DNA of 64,000 nucleotides from Chrysomallon squamiferum (Eukaryota > Mollusca > Gastropoda > Neomphalida > Peltospiridae), in contig CM022670.1 in assembly GCA_012295275.1 (NCBI GenBank), positions 30,214,938-30,278,937 of the forward strand, read 5' to 3'. Shown in pieces: positions 37,111-48,389 of the stretch. Within the stretch, counting starts at the first letter, position 1. Every line of letters begins with the position of its first letter. A model generated the notes under the pieces. The model saw nothing but the letters and a program-made list of their open reading frames with translations. It was not told the origin of the DNA and ran no database searches. The translations under genes were made by a program, and so were the position numbers.

Positions 37111-37700
37111 CAGTGGTACCTTGACTTACGAGTTTAATTTGTTCTGTGACTGAGCTCATAACTCAATTTGCTCCTAAATCAAATCAATTTTCCCCAATTG
37201 AAATTAATTGAAATACCATTAATCTGTTCCAGACCCCCCAAAACCAACCAATTTTTTGTAACATGCTTTTAAATAAGAAAAACGTATGTATAAATGACAA
37301 ATATTGTATAAAAAAAAAAAGAAAAAAAAAAGAGATTGTAAAGAAATAAATTGGTCTGGTAAAGTTTACAGTGTTAGGGTTAGGCTGGAGTTATAGCCTT
37401 TATTGACTCCTTCTGCTTCAGTATGGTACGTCATAAAAGTTTGGCAAAATACCGCACAAAACAAGAGCACTACACAACAGAGATGTTTTTATGGTGAGGT
37501 AACCACGTGAAGTAAACAAGTGAGAAGCAGGATACTGGCGGATTTTGTGTTGTTTTGTTGTGCCAACTAGCAGCAGTGTATCTGAAGTTCGCTCGTAAGT
37601 CAGATTCTGGCTTGTAACTCAAAGCCAAAAAATGACTGGGCAACTGCTCGTAACTTGGAAAATTCCTAAGTTGGAGCATTCATAACTCATGGGACCACTG
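37111..37700 (-). mobile_element. Tigger-like element, inverted shorter relative, 590 bp
   Basis: Begins cagtggtaccttgactta and ends gggaccactg, with TA at 37109-37110 and 37701-37702. Read on the minus strand it matches the element at 23999-24743: both contain the segment around acatctctgttgtg and the one around atactgaag, including agaaggagtcaataaaggct here. The part coding for the transposase N-terminus up to about atactgaag is deleted, so no recognisable protein remains. Confidence 0.82.
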
Positions 37701-37702
37701 TA

Positions 37703-39183
37703 TTTATCTTCAGTCTGCCAACCTTTTTTCATTATTATTTTCTTTTACTGTATTATTATTATTTTTTTTGTTATTGATATTTATTTTTCTTTTTTTTTTA
37801 ATTCTTCTTTTTCCCTCTTTTGAACCTCACTGATTTTCTACTGTAAAATAGAGTCAGTGGAATTTAGATAATAATAAATCTCAATTAAAAAATGTGATGA
37901 AATACCATAAAACATTCATTTTTGTTCATTTTACTTTTATGTGTGTGTCCAATCATGACCTCACAAACCCCATCAGATGCTGCTAACGATACTTGAACGT
38001 ATGGCACCCATTTGCCCGCACTCCTAAGGTAGACAACATTACCATTCAGCCATCAAGTAGTACTTAATGATGACATTAGCTTTCTTGTTTCAGATATGAC
38101 AAAAAAAACCTTTCAGTTATTACATTAACATCAGAGGAGTTTACTTTTTAAAAAATAAGATTAACATTTGATAATCTTATGAAATGTTTGGTAGAAAAAA
38201 TTAAATGTTATATCAAATAAATCTGATGTATTCAGTGTGGCATTTTTGTCATTTCTAAATAATTAAATACAATGTCAAAGAAACTGAAATTGATTAATAA
38301 TTATTATTTATAAATATGATATGTCTTTCTCATTTTTAATCAATAATGGTGTCCACAAATTATAAATATGTAATTTTTGTTCTAACAGGTTAAAAATGAT
38401 TTTAAAATGTCCAATTCATGTAAAAACACAAACATACACATATTTACATACATACACTTTTGCAGCAAAAAAATCACATCATATTTATGAAGATATAAAG
38501 ATGTTAAAAATATATATATTATCCTTTTGTAAATGAATTTGTGTTCTCAGTTCTGGATAAAATCCAGGTAAACTGTCATTCACAGTCCACTTGACACTAT
38601 ACCTTGAATTATCCCCTGGGCAGTATGAGGTCAGTAGAAAATCACAGCAGTCAAAACCTACCTTAGTCATCTTTTGTGTCACACTAAACACTAACATTTA
38701 ATTTGTGCATGTTATATATTTCATATCTGTATGTTAATGCAAAGTGGCTGATTAATTTTTATTATTTTTATTTATTTATACAAGAACATACAAGAAAAAG
38801 AAAACCTAAATAAAAATAATGGTATTTAGGTATTTATTATTAATTAATTGGAAAACAAAAATTAGTGATTTTAATAATCAGAAGTGTCTATACATAAACG
38901 TGTGTGTTTGTGTACAGTGGTACCATTCATACAATTAATATGTTAATTACATCATTTTAATAGCCGACCTAACTTATTATTATGACTCACAGATGCTTTT
39001 TAAATATCTTGTATTAAATATAATCATTAATCTCATTAGAGCTTTTTCATACATAAAGACAATTGTAATCATTAAATAATAATAATCATAATAATAAATT
39101 CAGTCACTGTGTTAATTGTTTTCATTATGGTATTATTAGTCAATGAATTAAATATGAAGAAATGAAAACTAGGAAAACTCTAC
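37703..39183. other. AT-rich non-coding DNA
   Basis: T-rich tract at about 37735-37810. No gene recognised. A lone cagtggtacc-type word near 38915 resembles a Tigger end, but no partner end was found. Confidence 0.45.
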
Positions 39184-39293
39184 CTGGAATCAGCTCTCAT
39201 CCTCATCTGTCCATTGCTGTATTTAGGAACAGTGGCTGATATTTGAATGTTCTTCAGTATCATCTGTCGTCTGCTGATGCTACACCACGACAT
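39184..39293 (-). other. Candidate coding exon (possible first exon)
   Basis: On the minus strand an ATG at 39293 opens 36 codons plus two bases, Met-Ser-Trp-Cys-Ser-Ile-Ser-Arg-Arg-Gln and later VPKYSNGQMRMRADSR, ending at a donor CAG|GTAGAG. Composition is less AT-rich than the neighbourhood. Alternatively, an internal acceptor after 'gtgtag' or 'cagcag' would join in phase with the PDZ exon, which ends with two bases of a split codon, although the preceding sequence is a poor pyrimidine tract. No domain recognised. Confidence 0.3.
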
Positions 39294-40072
39294 TTTCACA
39301 ACACATAACACTTTTTACAAAGTAACTCCAGCCATTACAGGACCACAGAAACAAACTCCTTTGAACATAACAGGAATCACCACAATTAGAAATCATACCA
39401 GCAGCACCTGCAGCAGTCTCTGATTAAGAGTCTGACACTGTTTTAATGAAAAGATTCAACATGACAAGGATATGACAAACAATAGAAAGAAAATCCTGAT
39501 CACATCCTCACAATCCTGTCAAAAGTATAGAAGTGAATAAACATCCCTGCATTCGACAGTTGCTAAGTCTTGCCAAACATGTAATGTCCCTGCACTTTGA
39601 AAACTGGCAAAGATTTTCTTTAAAGCTCTGGCTAGCTTTTTCTTTTATGCTAGAAAGGGCACAAAGCCATTTAAGCTAAGCAGGCTGTGTAACCCATGCA
39701 AGTTATGAGGTAGGTGTCTTCCCATTTGGTCAAATTCCCAGTTTGTCAAAATAACTTGTCTACCCAAATACCTGATTACCTCTATATGTAATGAACTTGG
39801 TCTCTTCATGTTCATACAAGTTTTGATTATAGATGGACAATGGTTTATTTACCAGCATACATACATATGGTGGTTTCTTTATTCTTCTTCTGCTGACATA
39901 ATTTTTTTTTTTGTAAATCGATTATGTAACATCAACTGAAAGCAGAACAAGCTTTCACTACTCCTTTGTTGTAGATTATTTACTTTTCCAATCACAGCTA
40001 AAATGTTACAGTTCGTGAGTTTGATCTTCTTATTATTATTATTATCATAATCATCATCATTGTCGTCATCAA

Positions 40073-40073
<1 letters not shown>

Positions 40074-40109
<36 letters not shown>
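40074..40109. repeat. (ATT)n microsatellite inside the element
   Basis: About 12 units, at the place homologous to the AAT array at 30030. Confidence 0.9.
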
Positions 40110-40327
40110 TAATCTGGTCATTTCTAATTCATCAACATTTCCTTTTCTTTAAAAAAAAAAATCCTAAATTTTATGATCAATTAAACACAAATTTCATTAA
40201 ACATGTTTGTTTTTTTGTAGATGAACACCTTCTTTTTTAATTATTTACATTCAGCTACAGTCAGTACATGGACTATTTTGATATTTTGATATTTGCATAC
40301 TTTATGTGATAAACAATATCCAGAGTA

Positions 40328-40886
40328 CAATAATACCTCAGATTAACGATGTAATTGGGAGACTAATTTACATAAAATTAAGGTTAAAAACAGTGGTTAC
40401 GTTCTTCGCAATTGATATTTGACATAAAAAGAAATGTTAAATAAGGAGAAATAATACATAAATCACTTACAAATCAAGTTATACAAATACATTAAGAAAT
40501 AATTATATGTCGCTCATTGTGGGTTCATTTTTGTGGGTTTTGTGTTCATTTAAGATATCATATTTTGTTTCTAAAGTTATTGTCTTCCATTTCTTTTTAT
40601 CATCAGTATTTGCCACTGTGCTGTTATTCATTTTGACATATTGGATGGGTAAATTACAAAAGCATTAAGTCTAAATGGAAGTAGAAGAGAAAAGAGAATC
40701 TGAAAATCACGTGTATTATGATGTCTGCATGTCAACTGATCAACATAGCTGAGGGAAGATTGTGAATGAATGAAAACTGACTTAAACACATGCATTATTT
40801 CAAGCAATTAACTATTAAATTTCTATTTATATAATTTGTAAAAAAAAAGATCATTAAAGCAGGGTATTGTTAAGTGAGATATTACT
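40328..40886 (-). mobile_element. Nested Tigger-type MITE, 559 bp
   Basis: Inverted counterpart of 26653-27317. Ends caataatacctcagatta and, inverted, agtaatatctcactta, with TA at 40326-40327 and 40887-40888. Shorter than the other copy by about 100 bp. Confidence 0.75.
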
Positions 40887-41864
40887 TATCTATACAATAA
40901 TAATCAGTTTCCAAATAATCTGGAACAGTTCATTATAATGACTGAAGTAAAAACATGCATGTCAATAAGACCACTGAACCATATTTAGCCTTTGGACAAA
41001 CTGGGAATTCGACTGAGTAAGCCAGTTATGAATGAGTTCTACAAGCTCTGATCACCTTGGGCAGTTCTCACACCAACAGGTAACTGAAACAAACATGCAT
41101 CAGACTGATGCTGTTCAAGCCTTTACACTTTGCCTGAAAATCAATGGAATGTCTCAATTACAAGTAAATGTAAAGAATTTATGAATGCATTTTTTCCAAG
41201 GACTGGATTTAGAATTTTTCCACACAGATTCTGTTAGATAAATGTCTGTGTATGTGTATATATGTATGAATGTATCTAAATATGATATATTAATATAGGT
41301 ATATTTGTGTTTGTAAATGTCTGTAATATATGTATGTATACACAGACATGTATACATGTTGAACCTAAGTATAAATGTGACTACATATGCACGCATGGAT
41401 GCATGTATGTATAGATTTGCATAAAGTATATAAAACAGAAAAATTTGTTTCAATGTGAGCTAATCACAACATACACAGAGCAAATTTAGCCTTAAAGATT
41501 TAAGTAAAGATGCTTACCTACAACTTAACTTTATTAAACACATTACAAAGTACTATTATAGTCATGTTGAGGCATTATGTTCAGAAAACCAGTGTGTTGC
41601 TTGGCTTAATTAAACTGGTTAATATGTCTTGGGTGTAATTAATAAATTTAATGATAATATGTGTGTAAAATGGATCATTAACTTAATTCTGATTTGGTAA
41701 AATGTAAATTTTTACAGTTTGCCTGCCAAAACATTGCTGGAAATTTTTGTTTTTTATTTTTGTTTTTTTTTAAATAATAAACATTAATAAAACATTTATA
41801 CTCTTCATTAAAAGTGAGAAATGCCACATACACTGACAAACAAAAAGAATGTTAAATAAAATAG

Positions 41865-41935
41865 CCAATATATTGGATATAAAGAATTGATAGTTTTCTT
41901 TGAAATTGTTTCTCTGAAGATTTAGTTTTTAACAT
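41865..41935 (+). repeat. Dispersed repeat, copy 1 (about 65 bp)
   Basis: Shares with 43275-43345 the words gccaatat, aaagaa and a well-conserved ttctttgaaat plus tttctctgaagattta block, in the same orientation. Confidence 0.55.
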
Positions 41936-43274
41936 GATTGTAAATGACTTAATTTGCATTAAAGTTCAAGTTATCACAGGTTCAGTATATACATGTTTTT
42001 ATTTTTATTTTAAATTAGCAAATAGACTTTCTTTCTCATTAAAATCAAGCACCATCTTGTCTTGTACTGCAGGTAAATAATTTGTCAAATATTTATCCTG
42101 TCAAGATGTTTTGCTCTATCTTTTGGTCATGTACAATCTGAACATGGTATCTGAACAGGTCAAATTCCATCCAGTCCGATCTTAACCACTGTACATTTCT
42201 TGTCAATTTATAACATGTATGATCTGATGCATCAGTAATTTATTGTTTAATAATCTAAAGTTGTTTTGATTTATTCCATTATTAGTTAGAATGTTTTTGA
42301 AATGTAAATGATGATCAGGTTAAAATTAGTCACTTAGTGTATATAATTAACAGTCATTAACTATGCAACTTTGTGTTTGTCAAATTCTAATTATCATTTT
42401 ATACAAAAGAGAAAAAAGATGATTTTTAAAAATGAAAAATTTATTAAAAAGCTTAAAAGAGATTTCTATATCATTATATGAAATTATTTCTTTGATTTTT
42501 TTTTTTCACTGTTTGATAAAATTACATTATAATATTTATATATATCATTTTCCTTTTTGTTTAATTTATTCTGTTTTTTATAGTATTTATTGTTCACATA
42601 ATGTGTTCATACACATTCATATCCAGGGACACTTATTCTTTTTTATTCATATATTTTTTTATGAAAAAAAAGAACAAAAAAAGAACAAAACCCCCATTCT
42701 TCATTGACAAGATTTACATGCACATATATTTTATGATACAAATGGTTACAATAAACTTATACACTATCACAGAAGACCACAGCTATGTACATATAGCTGT
42801 AGTCATTAAGTCTAACACCAAATGAAATCACAGCATGCCTCAATCCTGATGATAACCATTCCTAGATAATAAGAAATTTATTAAGCTTTATCTGTTCTTG
42901 TGGAATTTCTGAATGTGATGGAAATGTTCACAAGTGCCTACAAGATTCACAAAGTAGCACTTTCTTCTTTTGTGGTCATGCAGCCCACATATACATTTCA
43001 ATGGGTATTATCAGCAGTTGTAAGTCTGCTATGGTAAATCCCAGCTTATTTACCTGGCTATTATTGGATGGCGTAGGTGTGTGTCCACCTGAGCCTGAAT
43101 AATGAATACTATGTTCAGTCTATCCAGCTTGACATTGAACTGATCAATGTTACTTCAGGCTTATAAATAATTTTTCACATTTATATTTATTAATGTTAAT
43201 ATATTTGCAAATTGGTGCTAAAAGAAAAATTAATTTTTGTTTAGTGTGATACAGATGTCTTATTGGCATTATGA

Positions 43275-43345
43275 TCACTCAAATGGCCAATATCTTTTAA
43301 AGAACGGATTGTTTTTTCTTTGAAATTATTTCTCTGAAGATTTAT
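43275..43345 (+). repeat. Dispersed repeat, copy 2 (about 65 bp)
   Basis: Counterpart of 41865-41935. The best-conserved part is tttctctgaagatttat. Confidence 0.55.
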
Positions 43346-43498
43346 TTCTGTAGCACATGAATTTTTTGTATGTGTGTATGTCTCTATGTCTTGTTTCTAT
43401 ATATTAAAAACTGAAACTGAAATTATTGGTATTGTTCGTTAAAAAATATGAAGTCAAAACATAAAGACAATAAAATACCCAAAATGATTATGTTTTGT

Positions 43499-43530
<32 letters not shown>

Positions 43531-43845
43531 CACACACACCAAAATGTCAATTAAACACAAAAGAGTAAATTACATAAACACAATAAATAAATATTTCTAC
43601 TCCACTGTCTAGAAAATATTGTGTAATTCAGTTAAAGTTTTCAAATGTATGCTAAAATTGTTTATCTTTTAATAATGCACTAGCCCAGAAAAAAGATTTG
43701 GACTTATAATTTGCATTGAAGAATTTGGCATCTGGATTTGATTGTTGTAGATGTAGGATCATCTTCTTAAAACTCTGTTAGGCTTATCAAAGACTCAACT
43801 TGTAGAGAAACTTGTGTGTTCAGTTAAACAAGATGCAGAATATCC

Positions 43846-44905
43846 TGTGCATTCATTTATTTAGACAACTCACAGATAAACCTGTACATTAATTTATTTC
43901 ACAACCCACAGTGGAACATTTGTATTCATTTATTTTACAACCCACAGAGGAACCTGTACATTCATTTATTTCACAACCCACAGAGAAACCTGCTTATTCA
44001 TTTATTTTACAACCCACAGAGGAACCTGTACATTCATGTATTTCACAACCCACAGAGGAACCTGTACATTCATTTATTTCACAATCTACAGAGGAATCTC
44101 TACATTCATTTATTTCACAATCTACAGAGGAACCTGTACATTCATTTATTTTACAACCCACAGAAGAACCTGTACATTCATTTATTTTACAACCCACAGA
44201 GGAACATCTACATTCATTTATTTCACAATCTACAGAGGAATCTCTACATTCATTTATTTCACAATCTACAGAGGAACCTGTACATTCATTTATTTTACAA
44301 CCCACAGAAGAACCTGTACATTCATTTATTTTACAACCCACAGAGGAACATCTACATTCATTTATTTCACAATCTACAGAGGAATCTCTACATTCATTTA
44401 TTTCACAATCTACAGAGGAACCTGTACATTCATTTATTTTACAGCCCACAGAAGAACCTGTACATTCATTTATTTTACAACCCACAGAAGAACCTGTACA
44501 TTCATTTATTTTACAACCCACAGAAGAACCTGTACATTCATTTATTTTACAACCCACAGAGGAACCTGCTCATTCATTTATTTCATAACATATAGAGGAA
44601 CCTGTACATTCATTTATTTTACAACCCAAAGAGGAACCTGTACATTAATTTATTTCACAACCTACAGAGGAACCTGTACATTCATTTATTTTACAATCTA
44701 CAGAGGAACCAGTACATTAATTTATTTCACAACCTACAGAGGAACCTGTACATTCATTTATTTCACAACCTACAGAGAAACCTGTACATTCATTTAATTC
44801 ACAACCAATACAAGAACATGTACATTCATTTACAATACAACAGTTATATGCCAATGATTTTTTTTTATTATTTCACAATCCACAGTAAAACCTGAAAGAT
44901 TCATT
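43846..44905 (+). repeat. 36-bp minisatellite, about 28 units, with 144-bp higher-order repeat
   Basis: The unit reads approximately gaacctgtacattcatttat followed by tttacaacccacagag. Variants differ at a few sites (cccaca/tctaca, gaacct/gaatct/gaacat). In the centre four variants recur as a 144-bp block: ggaacatcta is at 44201 and again at 44345. Because 36 is divisible by three, three long open frames coexist (two plus, one minus), one encoding EEPVHSFILQPT-type repeats for 225 codons. There is no ATG context, promoter or flanking coding signal that makes any of them a gene. Edges are more diverged than the centre, as expected for an array evolving by unequal exchange. Confidence 0.92.
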
Positions 44906-45170
44906 TATTTTGGAAGAGGTTGACTCAATGAAGATAACTTTGTAATGCTGTTATGTTAGAAAACATAACTGATACGGTGTGTGTTTGTGTGTGTTTGAAT
45001 TTTAATTTTGTTCTTGTTTCGGCTTTATTGCTTTTTTTTGTGTTGTTTTTATAACTAGATTGCTGGTGAACCTTAATGTTTGGTGGAATGTGATAAAATG
45101 AAATTTTTAACTTTTGTATAATAGATTTAAGTATGTATATGCAATATAAAAAAATATTTCAGGATAGGGC

Positions 45171-45186
45171 TATATATATATATCTA

Positions 45187-45240
<54 letters not shown>

Positions 45241-45250
45241 CACACACACA
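45171..45250. repeat. (TA)n-(CA)n compound microsatellite
   Basis: About 30 TA units with a short TATC interruption, then about 8 CA units. Confidence 0.95.
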
Positions 45251-46126
45251 TACAAACAATTATATTAAAAAAAAAGCAACATATTTCTCAGAAAATATAT
45301 TGAAATGATAGAAGAAAAAAAAACAACATAATTTTTGTATTCAAAAAAAAAAAAAAAAAAAATTGTTTTTAATATTTATGTAATTAAAGCTGCACTGATG
45401 TTACAATAATAATAATAGTATTAATAATAATAATAATAATAATAGATACCAAAAATTATGTTAACTGATAGAGGTTATTTCAAATTTACTCCATTTTTTC
45501 ATCAGCATAGGTTTTTATTAGTATTTATAAAATATAGACAACATTTGTAAATTCATAAATGTACATATTCCCACAAACACACACACACACTCACACTCAC
45601 ACATACACATACACATGCAAATAAAAAGAGAGAAATCTATTAATAAAAATAAATGATATCAATATAAAAAATGTTTTAAATTGAATTATCACAAAAATGA
45701 TCATAAACCCCAAACAGCATTAAACTGCTTCTACAATACTAAATGGTTAAATAATTTCTACATACAGTTTTCTTCTTGTTGTTGAGGATTTCTCCTATCC
45801 CAGCTTTCCCATTTAATATAATGAATGAACTATTTTATTTTCACTAGCTGTCACAATATCAATGATGACATGTCATCCAATGGCAAAAAATTTAGTCTGC
45901 TTTGAACAAAAAAATGTTAGAGTCCATTTTAGTCACAAAAGCATAACCTTAAATATGCTTGAAGCCTGTTAATAGCTGATTAATAATGATTAAATTTTCC
46001 ATACATCCTTCGGGGTAAAATGAATGATATGCATCACACTAATATATCATGTCATCATTGTTTCAGGCTAAATAGTTCAGTATCCTAAGATAATGCAGAA
46101 AGTGAAATGAAAATGATAAATGTAAA

Positions 46127-46425
46127 AGGCAAAATGATATGCTAAGCCAATGTGCCATTAGGTATTAGGCAAACATAATTATGCCAATGTACCAGAAATA
46201 ATCGTAGGCAAAATGGTTTGCTAAGTCTGTGCACTAGAAAGTATGTTAGAAAAATGGTATCCTAAGCCAATCTGCTAAAAATTATTTGGCAAAATGCTAA
46301 CCAAAGTTAATCTGCCAAAACATATTAGGCAGACACACAATATACTAGTCAAAACATATTAAGCAAAATCACACACAAAACTAATGTGCCAGTAAATATT
46401 CTTTAGGTAAAATAGCTTCCTTAAC
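46127..46425 (+). repeat. Degenerate minisatellite of about 40 bp, 7 units
   Basis: Units start aggcaaaatggtatgctaag and continue ccaatgtgccagaaa with variable ends, spaced about 34-44 bp. Divergence between units is high. Confidence 0.75.
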
Positions 46426-48389
46426 AAATGTATGAAAAAGAAGAATTTTATATATATTCATTGCTGCTGTTTAAATGAAATAAAATTGTTAATGACTAGT
46501 TTTGAATATATAAACATTTATTTAAAAATAATATAGAAAATGAATGAAATGAATTAACTTCTTTTAATATTTGTGCTTATTAAATAATGTCAGCCATGTG
46601 TTTTGTAAAATGATGAAACATTTGTTTGTGTTCATGTCTACATGTATGAGTGTATGTGTGTGAGAGAGAGTACATGTATTTATATATTTTCTTATCAGAA
46701 GACACATAACCTTTTATAAATATGTAAGGATTGGAATGGGAAACAGCTCAAAGCTCACATATAAAAGGGCTGAACTCATTAGTCCATGCCCTGAGTTAAT
46801 CTCAAACCAAAAACCAGTTATCAAATATTAACTACTTCATGTAAACTTTCTAATTCACTACATTATAATCTCATAAATTTCTTCTGCCAATTTATTATAT
46901 TTGTTATGAATTAAAGTCTATTTGAAATGATAAGTAGAATTTAAAAAGAAAAAAATAATTGATATTTATACACAGAATTAGTCTTCAAAGGTAAAACCAA
47001 TGTTCAAAGAGTATTGGAAATGTAATTGAATGAAAAATTATTATTTATGAAATTGTTAAGTATCTAACAACTGCAAAATATATAGAACTTATGAACTGTA
47101 TCTCATTTTGTTTTTTAAAATTAGTGGGGTAGCAGAATATTTTAAAATCCCAGGAATAAAGTTACATAAAACTCTTTATACAGACTGATTTTACAACTTA
47201 AAATTGTACACGGTCATTGTAATGGTCCTGTATGTTATTCAGTGGTAACAATATGTGTTTTTAATGAACAGACTACATTTGGCATCAGATAAACTGTTAA
47301 AAGATATTCATTATGTTCATAAGATAAAAATATTTAAAAAATAAAATAAATATACTTCACTGATCAGCAAGTCAGAGAATACGATCAAGAATGGCAAAAA
47401 AATATGCATTTTTTAAAATGGATAAAAAAGATAAAGGAGTAAAGAAACATTATTGATTGTAACCAAAATTAATAAGAAAACTTCAAAACCTTTCAGCTGT
47501 TTTATACACAAAATGATTATTCTGTTTCCATAGTGATGTCAAAACCAGTGGTCCAAACAAGGTAAAATGACTGAATATACAAAACATTATCAGCTATGTG
47601 GAAACAAACAGCCTCCAGTAATAATTTACCAGTGTCATTTATTATTGATCTGATCATCTTGGGATGCAGCTACAACAGTACCCAGATATCCTGTAAAGTT
47701 TTTACTTATCTGTCTGGAATTTTCTGTGGAGAAATTATTTTTATTATCATTATTATTATTGTTGCTGATGTTGTTGTGGTTATTATTACTATTATTATTA
47801 TTATTTTAACTTAAAAAAAAACTTGTTTTCTGTAAATACTGGCCCTTATACCCATGAACTAGTTACATATACTAGTGAGGTAAATTCTCCAAGATAAATC
47901 AAAGTACATAAACCAGTTATAAATGATAACTTTTTTCTAATTCTTATAACAATAATAATATTAAAGTATACACTAAATACTTAATATCATATTGTCAGAA
48001 CAGAATTATCATAATAACTGTCATTTTATTTCACTAGCATTCCTTTTCTAACACAAAAATTCCACATAATTAACCAGTCTTGACAAAAATGTGTTAACCT
48101 TACTTTTGATATGCCAGATTCTCCCTCTTCCCTTCTTCCCAACCTTGAGGAAAGTGACAACCAACAAGTTCTGACTTCATGTCAAAGTCACATGTATGTC
48201 CTAGCTGACAAAGTCCTTACACTAACACTCCAGTTTCTGTCTGACATACGTCACTGTCTGTGAAAATGTGTGTTTACATGGACATGTAATTTTAACATGT
48301 CTGGACACCTGGAACTTTTTATTAATATCTATATATATATATATTTTTTTTTTTTTATTATTATTATTTTTTTTTTAACCTTCAAAAAC

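Larger units (their letters stand above)
39710..41023 (+). mobile_element. Non-autonomous relative of the MULE element, inverted, 1.31 kb
   Basis: The reverse complement of this segment follows 26511-30463 over both ends: the outer inverted repeats (ggtgtcttcccatttggt on the left; ggcttactcagtcgaattcc read from the right), the nested Tigger-type MITE, the AAT array, and the sequence around ttacataatcgattta. It lacks the stretch corresponding to about 27437-29945, where the transposase lies. It has its own flanking 9-mers, agttatgag at 39701-39709 and agttatgaa at 41024-41032 (8 of 9 identical), so it inserted independently and is not a simple inverted duplication. Confidence 0.78.
41033..43845. 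other. AT-rich non-coding DNA
   Basis: No gene recognised. TGTA/TATG-rich stretch at 41235-41420; T-rich stretches at 41745-41775 and 42490-42570; CA array at 43499-43539. Two related segments (41865-41935 and 43275-43345) are listed separately. Confidence 0.45.
44906..48385. other. AT-rich non-coding DNA
   Basis: No gene recognised. Long TA array 45171-45233 joined to a CA run to 45250; poly-A at 45344-45361; AAT runs 45404-45442; CA-rich 45577-45617; ATT/GTT-rich 47740-47808; T-rich 48340-48377. Confidence 0.5.

Noticed and set aside
38915-38930. Single cagtggtacc word as a third Tigger element
   Set aside because: No matching inverted end or transposase-like sequence within the following kilobase.
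43911-44797. Open frames of 225 and 253 codons (plus) and 187 codons (minus) as genes
   Set aside because: All come from the 36-bp minisatellite, whose length is divisible by three and lacks stops in several frames; no promoter, splice or flanking coding evidence.
43846-44905. CRISPR-like array (36-bp regular repeat)
   Set aside because: There are no unique spacers; units are directly contiguous and this is a eukaryotic sequence.
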